Shown here: piece after piece, positions 9,227-16,572 of the stretch
Layout of the letters: every line of letters begins with the position of its first letter
How positions within the stretch are numbered: the stretch's first letter is position 1
Assembly: GCA_001314655.1 (NCBI GenBank)
Contig: LJSF01000043.1
Location: forward strand, 248,001 to 312,000
DNA length: 64,000 nucleotides
From: Rhodobacteraceae bacterium HLUCCA08
GTDB lineage: Bacteria; Pseudomonadota; Alphaproteobacteria; Rhodobacterales; Rhodobacteraceae
Direction of reading: 5' to 3'
Made by a program: the position numbers and the translations under genes
The notes under the pieces: model-generated
Told to the model about the DNA's origin: nothing
Databases searched by the model: none
Seen by the model: the letters and a program-made list of their open reading frames with translations, nothing else

Positions 9227-10999
9227 TTACACTTTTTGCCGAACCATGTCAGCCGGGTCGATTCCGGCCACTTCGACGGGCTTTTTCATCGCGTCGCGGC
9301 GGAAGGGTTCGCCCAGTTCCTGGTTGATCAACGCCTCGATCAGAGTGGTCTTTCCCGCCTTCTGGTCGGCGATCGCCTGGGTCAGGGCTTCGGTCAGCGC
9401 GTCCATGGTGCGGGCCTGGACGCCCTTGAGGCCGCAGGCCTGGGCGATGCCGGCATAGGACACGCCTTCGTCCAGTTCGGTGCCGACGAAATTGTCGTCA
9501 TACCAGAGGGTGGAATTCCGTTTTTCCGCGCCCCATTGGTAGTTGCGGAACACGACCATGGTGATGGCGGGCCATTCCGGGCGGCCGATGGCGGTCAGTT
9601 CGGTCACCGCGATGCCGAAGGCGCCGTCGCCGGCAAAGCCGACCACGGGCACGTCCGGGCAGCCGATCTTGGCGCCGACGATCGCGGGCAGGCCATAGCC
9701 GCAGGGGCCGAACAGACCCGGCGCCAGGTATTTTCGGGCCTCGTCAAACGACGGATAGGCGTTGCCGATGGCGCAATTGTTGCCGATGTCCGAGCTGATG
9801 ATCGCCTCGCGCGGCAGGGCGGACTGGATCGCGCGCCAGGCCATGCGGGGGGACATCCAGTCGGGCTTGGCGTCGCGGGCGCGCTGGTTCCAGCTGGTTC
9901 CGGGATCGTCGTCTTCGTGATCCATGCTGGACAGCTGCTGGGCCCATTTCGACTTGGTGTCGGCGATCAGGGCCTCGCGGTCCTTGCGGCCGGCATTGCC
10001 CGCATCCTCGGCCAGTTGTTTCAGGATCGCGTCGGCGACCTTTCTGGCGTCGCCGACGATGCCCACGGCGACCTTCTTGGTCAGGCCGATCCGGTCGGGG
10101 TTGATGTCGACCTGGATGATCTTGGCGTCCCGGGGCCAATAGTCGATGCCATAGCCCGGCAGGGTCGAGAACGGGTTGAGCCGGGTGCCCAGGGCGAGGA
10201 CCACATCGGCCCTGGCGATCAGCTCCATCCCCGCTTTCGACCCGTTATAGCCCAGCGGGCCGGCGAACAGCGGATGCGAGCCGGGGAAGGCGTCGTTGTG
10301 CTGGTAGCCGACGCAGACCGGGGCACTCAGCCGTTCGGCCAGATCCATCGAGGCGGGAATCGCCCCGGCCAGCACCACGCCGGCGCCGTTCAGGATCACC
10401 GGGAACTTGGCGCCGGACAACAGGTCGGCGGCATGGGCGATCGCTTCGGCCCCGCCCGAGGGGCGTTCGAATTCCACCAGTTCGGGCAGGTCGATGTCGA
10501 TCACCTGGGTCCAGAAATCGCGCGGCATGTTGATCTGGGCGGGGGCGGAATGGCGCTTGGCCTGCGCGATCACGCGGTTCAGAACCTCGGCCACGCGCGA
10601 CGGATCGCGAACCTCTTCCTGGTAGGCGACCATGTCCTTGAACAGGGCCATCTGTTCGACCTCCTGGAAACCGCCCTGGCCCAGGGTCTTGTTCGCGGCC
10701 TGGGGGGTCACCAGCAGCAGCGGCGTGTGATTCCAGTAGGCGGTCTTCACGGCGGTCACGAAATTGGTGATGCCGGGGCCGTTCTGGGCGATCATCATGC
10801 TCATCTTGCCGGTGGCGCGGGTATAGCCATCGGCCATCATCCCGCCGGATCCTTCGTGGGCGCAGTCCCAGAAGGTGATGCCGGCCTTCGGGAACAGGTC
10901 GGAAATCGGCATGAAGGCCGAGCCGATGATGCCGAAGGCATGTTCGATCCCGTGCCGTTGCAGCACTTTGACGAAGGCTTCCTCGGTGGTCATTTTCAT
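9227..10999 (-). CDS. xsc: Sulfoacetaldehyde acetyltransferase Xsc
   Basis: A 590-aa ThDP-dependent enzyme. It converts sulfoacetaldehyde plus phosphate to acetyl phosphate and sulfite, the desulfonation step of taurine breakdown. The N-terminus MKMTTEEAFVKVLQRHGIEH with GIIGSAFMPISDLFPKAG is the distinctive Xsc sequence rather than acetolactate synthase. The ThDP/Mg motif begins GFAGDGAFG near residue 454, with a downstream Asn in VVFRN. The start at 10999 is preceded by GGGAGAG. It lies between tauR (upstream) and soeABC (downstream). No phosphotransacetylase gene follows it here, so acetyl phosphate must be handled by a distant pta. Confidence 0.95.
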   Translation of the reverse strand: MKMTTEEAFVKVLQRHGIEHAFGIIGSAFMPISDLFPKAGITFWDCAHEGSGGMMADGYTRATGKMSMMIAQNGPGITNFVTAVKTAYWNHTPLLLVTPQAANKTLGQGGFQEVEQMALFKDMVAYQEEVRDPSRVAEVLNRVIAQAKRHSAPAQINMPRDFWTQVIDIDLPELVEFERPSGGAEAIAHAADLLSGAKFPVILNGAGVVLAGAIPASMDLAERLSAPVCVGYQHNDAFPGSHPLFAGPLGYNGSKAGMELIARADVVLALGTRLNPFSTLPGYGIDYWPRDAKIIQVDINPDRIGLTKKVAVGIVGDARKVADAILKQLAEDAGNAGRKDREALIADTKSKWAQQLSSMDHEDDDPGTSWNQRARDAKPDWMSPRMAWRAIQSALPREAIISSDIGNNCAIGNAYPSFDEARKYLAPGLFGPCGYGLPAIVGAKIGCPDVPVVGFAGDGAFGIAVTELTAIGRPEWPAITMVVFRNYQWGAEKRNSTLWYDDNFVGTELDEGVSYAGIAQACGLKGVQARTMDALTEALTQAIADQKAGKTTLIEALINQELGEPFRRDAMKKPVEVAGIDPADMVRQKV

Positions 11000-11054
11000 C
11001 GGTGCTCTCCCTTGGTTCCGGCCGGGTGACACTAAGGTCTGGCCGGGGTCCAGG

Positions 11055-11064
11055 TTAGGGCCAG
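11055..11064 (-). promoter_or_regulatory. Weak TauR-type half-site upstream of xsc
   Basis: Read on the minus strand this is CTGGCCCTAA, one mismatch from the CTGGAC(C/T)TAA-like repeats found upstream of tpa. It is followed after 1 nt by CTGGACC. It lies 56 bp upstream of the xsc ATG, between the tauR stop and xsc. The repeat spacing differs from that at tpa, so the site is only a candidate. Confidence 0.35.
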
Positions 11065-11077
11065 TTGGCGGGCCCGG

Positions 11078-12541
11078 CTAGGACCAGTTCTCCAGCGCGG
11101 CGGCGATCCGCGCGATCCCGTCGGGGATGCGCGGGCCAGAGATCGAACTATAGGCCAGGCGGTAGAACCGCCCGGGCGGCGCGGTGCCGGCAAAGAACGG
11201 CTGGCCCGGTTCGATCAGCACGCTGTCGGCGGACAGGCGGCGGGCCAGCTCGGCCGTATCGACGCCCGCGGGCGCGCGCATCCAGAAGGACGAGCCGCCG
11301 AAGGAGCCCGATCCGGCGACGGTCAGCCCGTGATCGTGCAGGGCGCGGTCCATGATCCGGCGCCGGTCGTGATAGGCCCGGCCCATGCGGCGGATCAGGG
11401 CGTCGTAATGGCCAAGAGACAGGAAATAGGTGACGGTGCGCTGGATATGGCCCGGCGGGTGGCGCAGCACGCTGGCACGCAGGGCGCGGGCCTCCCGGAT
11501 GAACGGCTCGGGGCCGACCAGATAGCCCAGGCGCAGGCCCGGAAACAGCGATTTGGAGAAAGAGCCGACGTAGATCACCCGCCCGTGCCGGTCGAGCGAT
11601 TTCAGCGCCGGCGAGGGGGATTTGAGGAACGACATCTCGAATTCGTAATCATCCTCGACGATCAGGAAATCCTCGGCCTCGGCGCGTTCCAGCAGGGCAT
11701 GGCGGCGCGACATCGGCATGGTCGCGGTGGTCGGGCATTGGTGGCTGGGGGTGCAGAACACCACGTTGGTGCCGTCGGGGATCGCCTCGGGCGGCAACCC
11801 GTCGCGATCCACCGGGACCGCGTGCAGGTGGCAGCGCGCCTGGGTCAGGATGCCGCGCAGGGCCGGGTAGCAGGGATCCTCGATCGCCGCGGTCCGGCGC
11901 TGGGTCAGCAGCACCTGGGCGGTCAGCCACAGCGCGTTCTGGGCGCCCAGCGTCAGCAGGATTTCGTCCGGCCCGGCCAGGATGCCGCGGCGGGGCAGGA
12001 TCTGGCGGGCGATGAAATCCAGCAATTCGGGATCGTCGCTGTCGTTGTAATCGGTGGTCAGCGCGGCGAAATCCTTGCGCCCCAGGGCCTGGAGGGCACA
12101 GAGCCGCCAATTGGCCGCGTCGAACAGGGTCGGATCGGCCTGGCCATAGATGAACGGATAGCGGAAATCGGCCCAGTTGCCGGGTTTCGAATGCGGTTCG
12201 GTGCCGCGAAACCGCTGGCCGATGGCGCGCGACCAGTCGACCGACGACTGCCCGGGTGCGCGCGCGGGAAAGGACGGCGGTTCGGGCGCGTTGTCGGACA
12301 CGTAATAGCCCGACCGGCCGCGCGAGGTGATGTAATCGTCGGCCTGAAGTTCGGTATAGGCGAGTGTCACGGTGATCCGGCTGACGCCCAGATGCGCGGC
12401 GAGCTTGCGCGAGGAGGGCAGTTTCTCGCCCGGGCGGAAGCGGCCGGTCAGGATCCCCTCGGCCACCATCTGGCGGATCCGGGTCTGGAGCGTGCCCTCG
12501 GCTTCGGAGGCGAGAAAGAAGGTTTCGGGGGAAATCGCCAT
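11078..12541 (-). CDS. tauR: Taurine-responsive MocR-type regulator TauR
   Basis: It is 487 aa. The N-terminal GntR winged helix (about residues 15-85) contains GEKLPSSRKLAAHLGVSRIT. The C-terminal aminotransferase-fold domain (about 120-487) has the PLP-lysine motif VGSFSKSLFPGLRLGYL near residue 328. MocR-type regulators of this kind activate aminotransferase genes; in Rhodobacter capsulatus TauR activates tpa-tauABC-xsc with taurine. Here it sits between divergent tpa-tauABC and downstream xsc-soeABC, and CTGGAC-type repeats lie in both flanking promoter regions. PdxR (pyridoxine control) is the structural alternative, but the context favours TauR. Confidence 0.9.
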   Translation of the reverse strand: MAISPETFFLASEAEGTLQTRIRQMVAEGILTGRFRPGEKLPSSRKLAAHLGVSRITVTLAYTELQADDYITSRGRSGYYVSDNAPEPPSFPARAPGQSSVDWSRAIGQRFRGTEPHSKPGNWADFRYPFIYGQADPTLFDAANWRLCALQALGRKDFAALTTDYNDSDDPELLDFIARQILPRRGILAGPDEILLTLGAQNALWLTAQVLLTQRRTAAIEDPCYPALRGILTQARCHLHAVPVDRDGLPPEAIPDGTNVVFCTPSHQCPTTATMPMSRRHALLERAEAEDFLIVEDDYEFEMSFLKSPSPALKSLDRHGRVIYVGSFSKSLFPGLRLGYLVGPEPFIREARALRASVLRHPPGHIQRTVTYFLSLGHYDALIRRMGRAYHDRRRIMDRALHDHGLTVAGSGSFGGSSFWMRAPAGVDTAELARRLSADSVLIEPGQPFFAGTAPPGRFYRLAYSSISGPRIPDGIARIAAALENWS

Positions 12542-12555
12542 GGCGCGAGGTTACT

Positions 12556-12587
12556 CTGGCCCGACGCGCCGCACAATCTGGACTTAT
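12556..12587 (+). promoter_or_regulatory. Candidate TauR direct-repeat site upstream of tauR
   Basis: Two CTGG-starting repeats in the same orientation, CTGGCCCGAC at 12556 and CTGGACTTAT at 12578, spaced 22 bp, about 15-46 bp upstream of the tauR start. The second copy is nearly identical to the tpa repeat CTGGACTTAA. MocR-type regulators bind direct repeats about two helical turns apart, so autoregulation is plausible. The evidence is motif similarity only. Confidence 0.45.
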
Positions 12588-13091
12588 TTCGGGATCGGCA
12601 CGCCCGGTCGGGCAACGGGATCGGCAAAGGCGCGGCTGTCGACGGCGACGACGCGCCAGCCCCCGCCGGTGCGCAGCAGCAGCGCAGCGCCGCGCTCACC
12701 CGGCGCCGTGTCGCCTCTGGCCAGGATCGATGCGTCCTCGAAGGCGTCGGTGATGCGGCAGGCGCGATCGGCCGACAGGGTGTCGCCGGTACCCCGGGAA
12801 GCGCCGGCCTGGTCGACGATCGGCCCCGGACAAGGCGATGCCCCGGTCATGGCCGTTGCCGACTTCGGGTTCGGTGCAGATACCGTCGAACGCCGGTTCG
12901 CAGCTGTCGTCTCGGTTGCGCAGGTGGGCGACCGCGCACTCGGCGCGGTCGGTGCCCGAGATGCGATTGCGGGAGCCGATGCCTGGTTCGTCGCATCCGC
13001 CAACCTTGGCCCAGGGCAGGCATTGCGCTCGGCGAAGCGCGGACAGGACCGGCCCCGGGGCCAGCGACAGAATGACCAGGACGCGGCGCAT
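12584..13091 (-). pseudogene. Probable frameshifted gene for a secreted Cys-rich protein
   Basis: The 660-bp gap between tauR and tpa holds coding-like sequence split over two frames. From ATG 13091 one frame gives a signal-peptide-like start (MRRVLVILSLAPGPVLSA) and two degenerate repeats of a Cys/Asp motif (GCDEPGIGS..SGTDRAEC, then DGICTEPEVGNG..SGADR). Near base 12815 the coding character jumps to another frame, which continues ADRACRITDAFEDASIL and GAALLLRTGGGWRVVAVD to the stop at 12584. Paralogous CDEPG..GTD..DC repeat proteins occur in Rhodobacterales. Either a real frameshift has killed the gene or there is a one-base sequencing error. Confidence 0.45.
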
Positions 13092-13111
13092 GAAAAGGCG
13101 GCGCCTGCGCT

Positions 13112-13144
13112 CTGGACTTAAGCCACATCCCGATCTGGATGTAA
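13112..13144 (+). promoter_or_regulatory. TauR-type direct repeats upstream of tpa
   Basis: CTGGACTTAA at 13112-13121 and CTGGATGTAA at 13135-13144, in the same orientation, 23 bp start to start, ending 57 bp before the tpa ATG. As I recall, the R. capsulatus TauR site upstream of tpa is a direct repeat of CTGGAC(C/T)TAA, which these match at 10/10 and 8/10 positions. This is the strongest operator candidate of the taurine island. Confidence 0.65.
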
Positions 13145-13201
13145 CCAGTGCCGGGCGCGACCTGTAGCGTTCCCGGATCAACCCGTTTGCGGAGACGTCC
13201 C

Positions 13202-14521
13202 ATGGCGCTCGATTCCAAGACCAACTCGCTGGAAGAGTTCTGGCTGCCCTTCACCGACAATCGCGGCTTCAAGAAGGACCCGCGCCTGATCACCGAGGCG
13301 CGCGGCGTCTACATGACCGACCACAAGGGCGGCACGGTGATCGACGGCTCTTCGGGGCTGTTCTGTTCGCCGGCGGGCCATTGCCATCCCAAGATCATCG
13401 AGGCGGTGCACCGCGCGATGCAGGACCTGACCTTCGTGTCGCCCTTCGGCACCGCGCATCCGCTGTCCTTCGCCCTGGCCGAAGAGGTCGCTCGGCTGAC
13501 GCCCGAGGGGCTGAACCACGTGTTCTTCGTCAATTCGGGGTCCGAGGCGATCGACACCGCGCTCAAGATCATCATGGCCTACTGGACCGCCAGGGGGCAG
13601 AACCGGCGCCATTTCGTGAGCCGGGAAAAGGCCTATCACGGGGTGAATATCGGCGGGGTCAGCCTGTCGGGGCTGGTCAACAACCGCCGCGCCTTTCCGG
13701 TCACCATGCCGGGGATCGTCCACATGCGCCACACCTGGACCGAGGACGAGATCAACGTGCCGGGCCAGCGCGCGGGCGGCGCCGACCGGGCCGAGGACCT
13801 GCAGCGCGCGATCGACAATTTCGGGGCCGAGACGATCGCCGCCTGTTTCGTCGAGCCGGTGGCCGGGTCCACGGGCACGCTGCCGCCGCCCAGGGGCTAC
13901 CTGCAGCGCCTGCGCGAGATCTGCGACGCCAACGGGATCCTGCTGGTCTTCGACGAGGTGATCACCGGGTTCGGGCGGGTCGGCGGGGTCTTTGCCGCCG
14001 ATGCCTTCGGCGTCACCCCCGACGTGATGACCATGGCCAAGGCCTTGACCAACGGGTCGATGCCGATGGGCGCGGTCGCGGTGCGCGACGACATCTACGA
14101 GGTGATCACCGACAAGGCGGTGATGGGCGGCATCGAGCTGTTCCACGGCTATACCTATTCCGGCCATCCGGGCGCCTGCGCCGCGGGGCTGGCGAGCCTG
14201 GCGATCTACCGCGGCGAAGGGCTGTTCGACCGCGCCGCCGAAATGGCGCCCTATTTCGCCGAATGTGTCCACGATCTGGGCACCCATCCGCTGGTCAAGG
14301 ATGTCCGCTCGATCGGGATGATGGCGGGGGTCGAACTGCATCCGGGCGAAAAGCCCGGCCTGCGCGGCGTGGCGGCGCAGACGGCGCTGTTCTGGAACGG
14401 CTGCCACATCAAGTTCACCGGGGATACCGCGATCCTGGCGCCGATGTTCGTCAGCGAGCGTCACCACATCGATGAAATCGTGGGCAAGCTGCGCGACACG
14501 ATCGAGGCGATCCCGCATTGA
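13202..14521 (+). CDS. tpa: Taurine:pyruvate aminotransferase Tpa
   Basis: A 439-aa class-III, PLP-dependent aminotransferase. It moves the amino group of taurine to pyruvate, giving sulfoacetaldehyde (the Xsc substrate) and alanine. Motifs: NSGSEAIDTALK near residue 108, LVFDEVITGFGR near 248, and the PLP-lysine segment MTMAKALTNGSMPMGAV near 280. The start ATG is preceded by GGAGAC. Sequence alone fits omega-amino-acid:pyruvate transaminases generally; divergent tauR, the TauR repeats and downstream tauABC make taurine the likely substrate. A strong hairpin follows the stop, so tauABC are probably transcribed at a different level. Confidence 0.88.
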   Translation: MALDSKTNSLEEFWLPFTDNRGFKKDPRLITEARGVYMTDHKGGTVIDGSSGLFCSPAGHCHPKIIEAVHRAMQDLTFVSPFGTAHPLSFALAEEVARLTPEGLNHVFFVNSGSEAIDTALKIIMAYWTARGQNRRHFVSREKAYHGVNIGGVSLSGLVNNRRAFPVTMPGIVHMRHTWTEDEINVPGQRAGGADRAEDLQRAIDNFGAETIAACFVEPVAGSTGTLPPPRGYLQRLREICDANGILLVFDEVITGFGRVGGVFAADAFGVTPDVMTMAKALTNGSMPMGAVAVRDDIYEVITDKAVMGGIELFHGYTYSGHPGACAAGLASLAIYRGEGLFDRAAEMAPYFAECVHDLGTHPLVKDVRSIGMMAGVELHPGEKPGLRGVAAQTALFWNGCHIKFTGDTAILAPMFVSERHHIDEIVGKLRDTIEAIPH

Positions 14522-14524
14522 CCT

Positions 14525-14558
14525 GGTCCGGTCCGGGCCGACGCGCCCGGGCCGGACC
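14525..14558 (+). terminator. Hairpin after tpa
   Basis: A 14-bp stem with one G-U pair (14525-14538 with 14545-14558) around the loop CGACGC, then TTT, four bases after the tpa stop. It likely acts as a partial terminator or mRNA end-protector between tpa and tauA. Confidence 0.65.
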
Positions 14559-14669
14559 TTTCCGGGGTGACGCGCGGCGCGGTTCGTGCTTTGCTGACCC
14601 CCGGCAACTTTCAGACGGCGAAAACGCCGCAGGACCAGGGCCAAGGCGCCCGCAACATGGGAGACTGGA

Positions 14670-15677
14670 ATGAAACTGACGACCAAGCTGATGGGGGCCG
14701 CCGCCGCGCTGGCCCTTGTGACCGGCAGCCAGGCCGCTGCCGAAGCGCATATGAGCGAGATCACCGTGGCCTATTTCCTGGAATGGCCGATGCCGTTCCA
14801 ATACGCCAAGGTCGAGGGCATGTATGAAGAGGCGATGGGCGTCGACATCAACTGGGTCAGCTTCGACACCGGCACGGCGATGTCGGCCGCGATGGCCTCG
14901 GGCGATGTGCAGATCGCCGTCAGCCAGGGCGTGCCGCCCTTCGTCGTCGCGGCCAGCGCCGGGCAGGATCTGCAGATCCTGGACGTCGCCGTGTCCTATG
15001 CCGACAATGACAATTGCGTGGTCCGGTCGGACCTGGAGATCGATGCGGAAAACGCCGCCGACCTGGCGGGCAAGAAGGTCGCCGTGCCGCTGGGCACCGC
15101 CGCCCATTACGGCTTCCTGCGGCAGATGGACCATTTCGGTGTCGACCTGGCCAGCCTGGAAATCGTCGACATGGCCCCGCCCGATGGCGCCGCGGCGATC
15201 GCCCAGAACTCGGTCGAGATGTTCTGCGGCTGGGGCGGTTCGCTGCGCCGGGCCAAGGAATACGGCAATGTCCTGCTGACCGGCGCCGAGAAGGAAGAGC
15301 TGGGCATCCTGGTCTTCGACGTGACCTCGGCGCCCGCCGGTTTCGTGGCCGAGAACCCCGACCTTGTCGCCGCCTTCCTGGGCGTGACCGCCGAGGCGAA
15401 CGCGATGTGGAATTCCGGCGAGAACACCGACGTGATGCTGCCGGTGATCGCGCAGGATGCGGGCATGGACGTGGATGCCACCGCCGAGACCATCTCGACC
15501 TTCGTGTTCCCGTCGGTCGAGGATCAGCTGAGCGACCGCTGGCTGGGCGCCGCCGCGCCGAGCTTCATGAAGGGCGTGGCGGATGTGTTCGTCGAGGCCG
15601 GGTCGATCGGCTCTGCGCTCGACAGCTATGCCGACAACGTCAATACCGGCCCGCTGTCCTCGCTGGGCGACATGTGA
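14670..15677 (+). CDS. tauA: Taurine ABC transporter periplasmic binding protein TauA
   Basis: It is 335 aa. The signal peptide (about residues 1-24, KLMGAAAALALVTGSQAAA) is followed by mature sequence SEITVAYFLEWPMPFQYAKV, typical of TauA/SsuA-like solute receptors (NMT1/OpuAC fold) with an N-terminal aromatic ligand region. It captures taurine in the periplasm for TauBC. It is the first gene after the tpa hairpin, and its own hairpin follows the stop, as is common where the binding protein is made in excess over the permease. Confidence 0.9.
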   Translation: MKLTTKLMGAAAALALVTGSQAAAEAHMSEITVAYFLEWPMPFQYAKVEGMYEEAMGVDINWVSFDTGTAMSAAMASGDVQIAVSQGVPPFVVAASAGQDLQILDVAVSYADNDNCVVRSDLEIDAENAADLAGKKVAVPLGTAAHYGFLRQMDHFGVDLASLEIVDMAPPDGAAAIAQNSVEMFCGWGGSLRRAKEYGNVLLTGAEKEELGILVFDVTSAPAGFVAENPDLVAAFLGVTAEANAMWNSGENTDVMLPVIAQDAGMDVDATAETISTFVFPSVEDQLSDRWLGAAAPSFMKGVADVFVEAGSIGSALDSYADNVNTGPLSSLGDM

Positions 15678-15685
15678 TCCGGTCG

Positions 15686-15711
15686 GGGAGGGGGCGCGCG
15701 CGTCCCCTCCC
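15686..15711 (+). terminator. Intercistronic hairpin between tauA and tauB
   Basis: An 8-bp GGGAGGGG/CCCCTCCC stem with a 10-nt loop (CGCGCG-rich), 8 bp after the tauA stop, with no U-tract. It is more likely an mRNA-stabilising or attenuating element than a full terminator. Confidence 0.5.
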
Positions 15712-15768
15712 TCGCCTGGCCCGGCAAGCCCGCGTCGTGGCGGGTTTCCCGGGACAGACGGGGGCGGA

Positions 15769-16572
15769 ATGTCGGGATTGCACATCGAAAACATCTCCAT
15801 GCGGTTCGACCTGCCGGGCGGCGGGTCCGTCCAGGCGCTCAAGGATGTGAGCCTGGAGATCGCCGAGGGCGAGATCCTGTCGGTTCTGGGCCCGTCGGGC
15901 TGCGGCAAGACCACGCTGCTGAACATCGTCGCGGGGTTCCTGGCGCCGACCGAGGGGCAGGTCCGCATGAAGGGCCATACGGTGACCGGCCCGGATGCCG
16001 AACGCGGCATGGTGTTCCAGCAAGGCGCCCTGTTCGAATGGATGAATGTGCGCGAGAATGTCGGGTTCGGGCCGCGCATGGCGGGCAAGCGGCCATCTGA
16101 ATACCGCGAGAATGTGGATCACCTGCTGGACGTGGTCGGGCTGCGCGATTTCAAGGAAAAGGCGATCTACGAATTGTCGGGCGGCATGCAGCAGCGCGTC
16201 GCCCTGGCGCGCTGCCTGGCCAATGATCCGGACGTGATCCTGATGGACGAACCGCTGGGCGCGCTGGATGCGCTGACCCGCGAAAAGATGCAGGGCCTGG
16301 TTCTGAAGCTGTGGAAGGAGACCGGCAAGACGATCATCCTGATCACCCATTCGGTCGAAGAAGCGTTGCTGCTGGGCGAACGGCTGATCGTGATGGCGCC
16401 GCGCCCGGGCCGGATCCACAAGGAATACCGGCTGCCCTTCGCCGACATGGGCGTGAATGCCGACCTGCGCGAGGTCAAGAAACACCCTGATTTCAACGCC
16501 ACCCGGGAAGAGATCCTGTCGATGATCTGGGACATGGAAGAGGAAATCATGGGTCGGCAGGAGGCGGTGTGA
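15769..16572 (+). CDS. tauB: Taurine ABC transporter ATPase TauB
   Basis: A 267-aa ABC ATPase on the cytoplasmic face. Walker A GPSGCGKTTLL near residue 42, Q-loop VFQQGALFEW near 83, ABC signature LSGGMQQRV near 137, Walker B VILMDEPLGALD near 157, and switch His in ILITHSVEEAL near 192. ATG 15769 is preferred over the upstream in-frame codons because homology starts at LHIENISMRF and GGGGCGGA lies just 5'. The stop overlaps the tauC ATG by one base. Confidence 0.93.
   Translation: MSGLHIENISMRFDLPGGGSVQALKDVSLEIAEGEILSVLGPSGCGKTTLLNIVAGFLAPTEGQVRMKGHTVTGPDAERGMVFQQGALFEWMNVRENVGFGPRMAGKRPSEYRENVDHLLDVVGLRDFKEKAIYELSGGMQQRVALARCLANDPDVILMDEPLGALDALTREKMQGLVLKLWKETGKTIILITHSVEEALLLGERLIVMAPRPGRIHKEYRLPFADMGVNADLREVKKHPDFNATREEILSMIWDMEEEIMGRQEAV

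Noticed and set aside
9149-11029. 626-aa plus-strand open frame opposite xsc
   Set aside because: It is the antisense shadow of a high-GC gene: Asp/Gly/Val/His-rich composition, no family motifs, and xsc on the other strand is unmistakable.
12847-13293. 148-aa minus-strand frame across the tpa start region
   Set aside because: Basic, low-complexity translation overlapping the tpa start and the TauR repeats; the other two frames hold the coding-like segments.
16569-16571. GTG start for tauC one codon before the ATG
   Set aside because: The ATG at 16572 forms the usual TGATG overlap with the tauB stop and is the simpler start.
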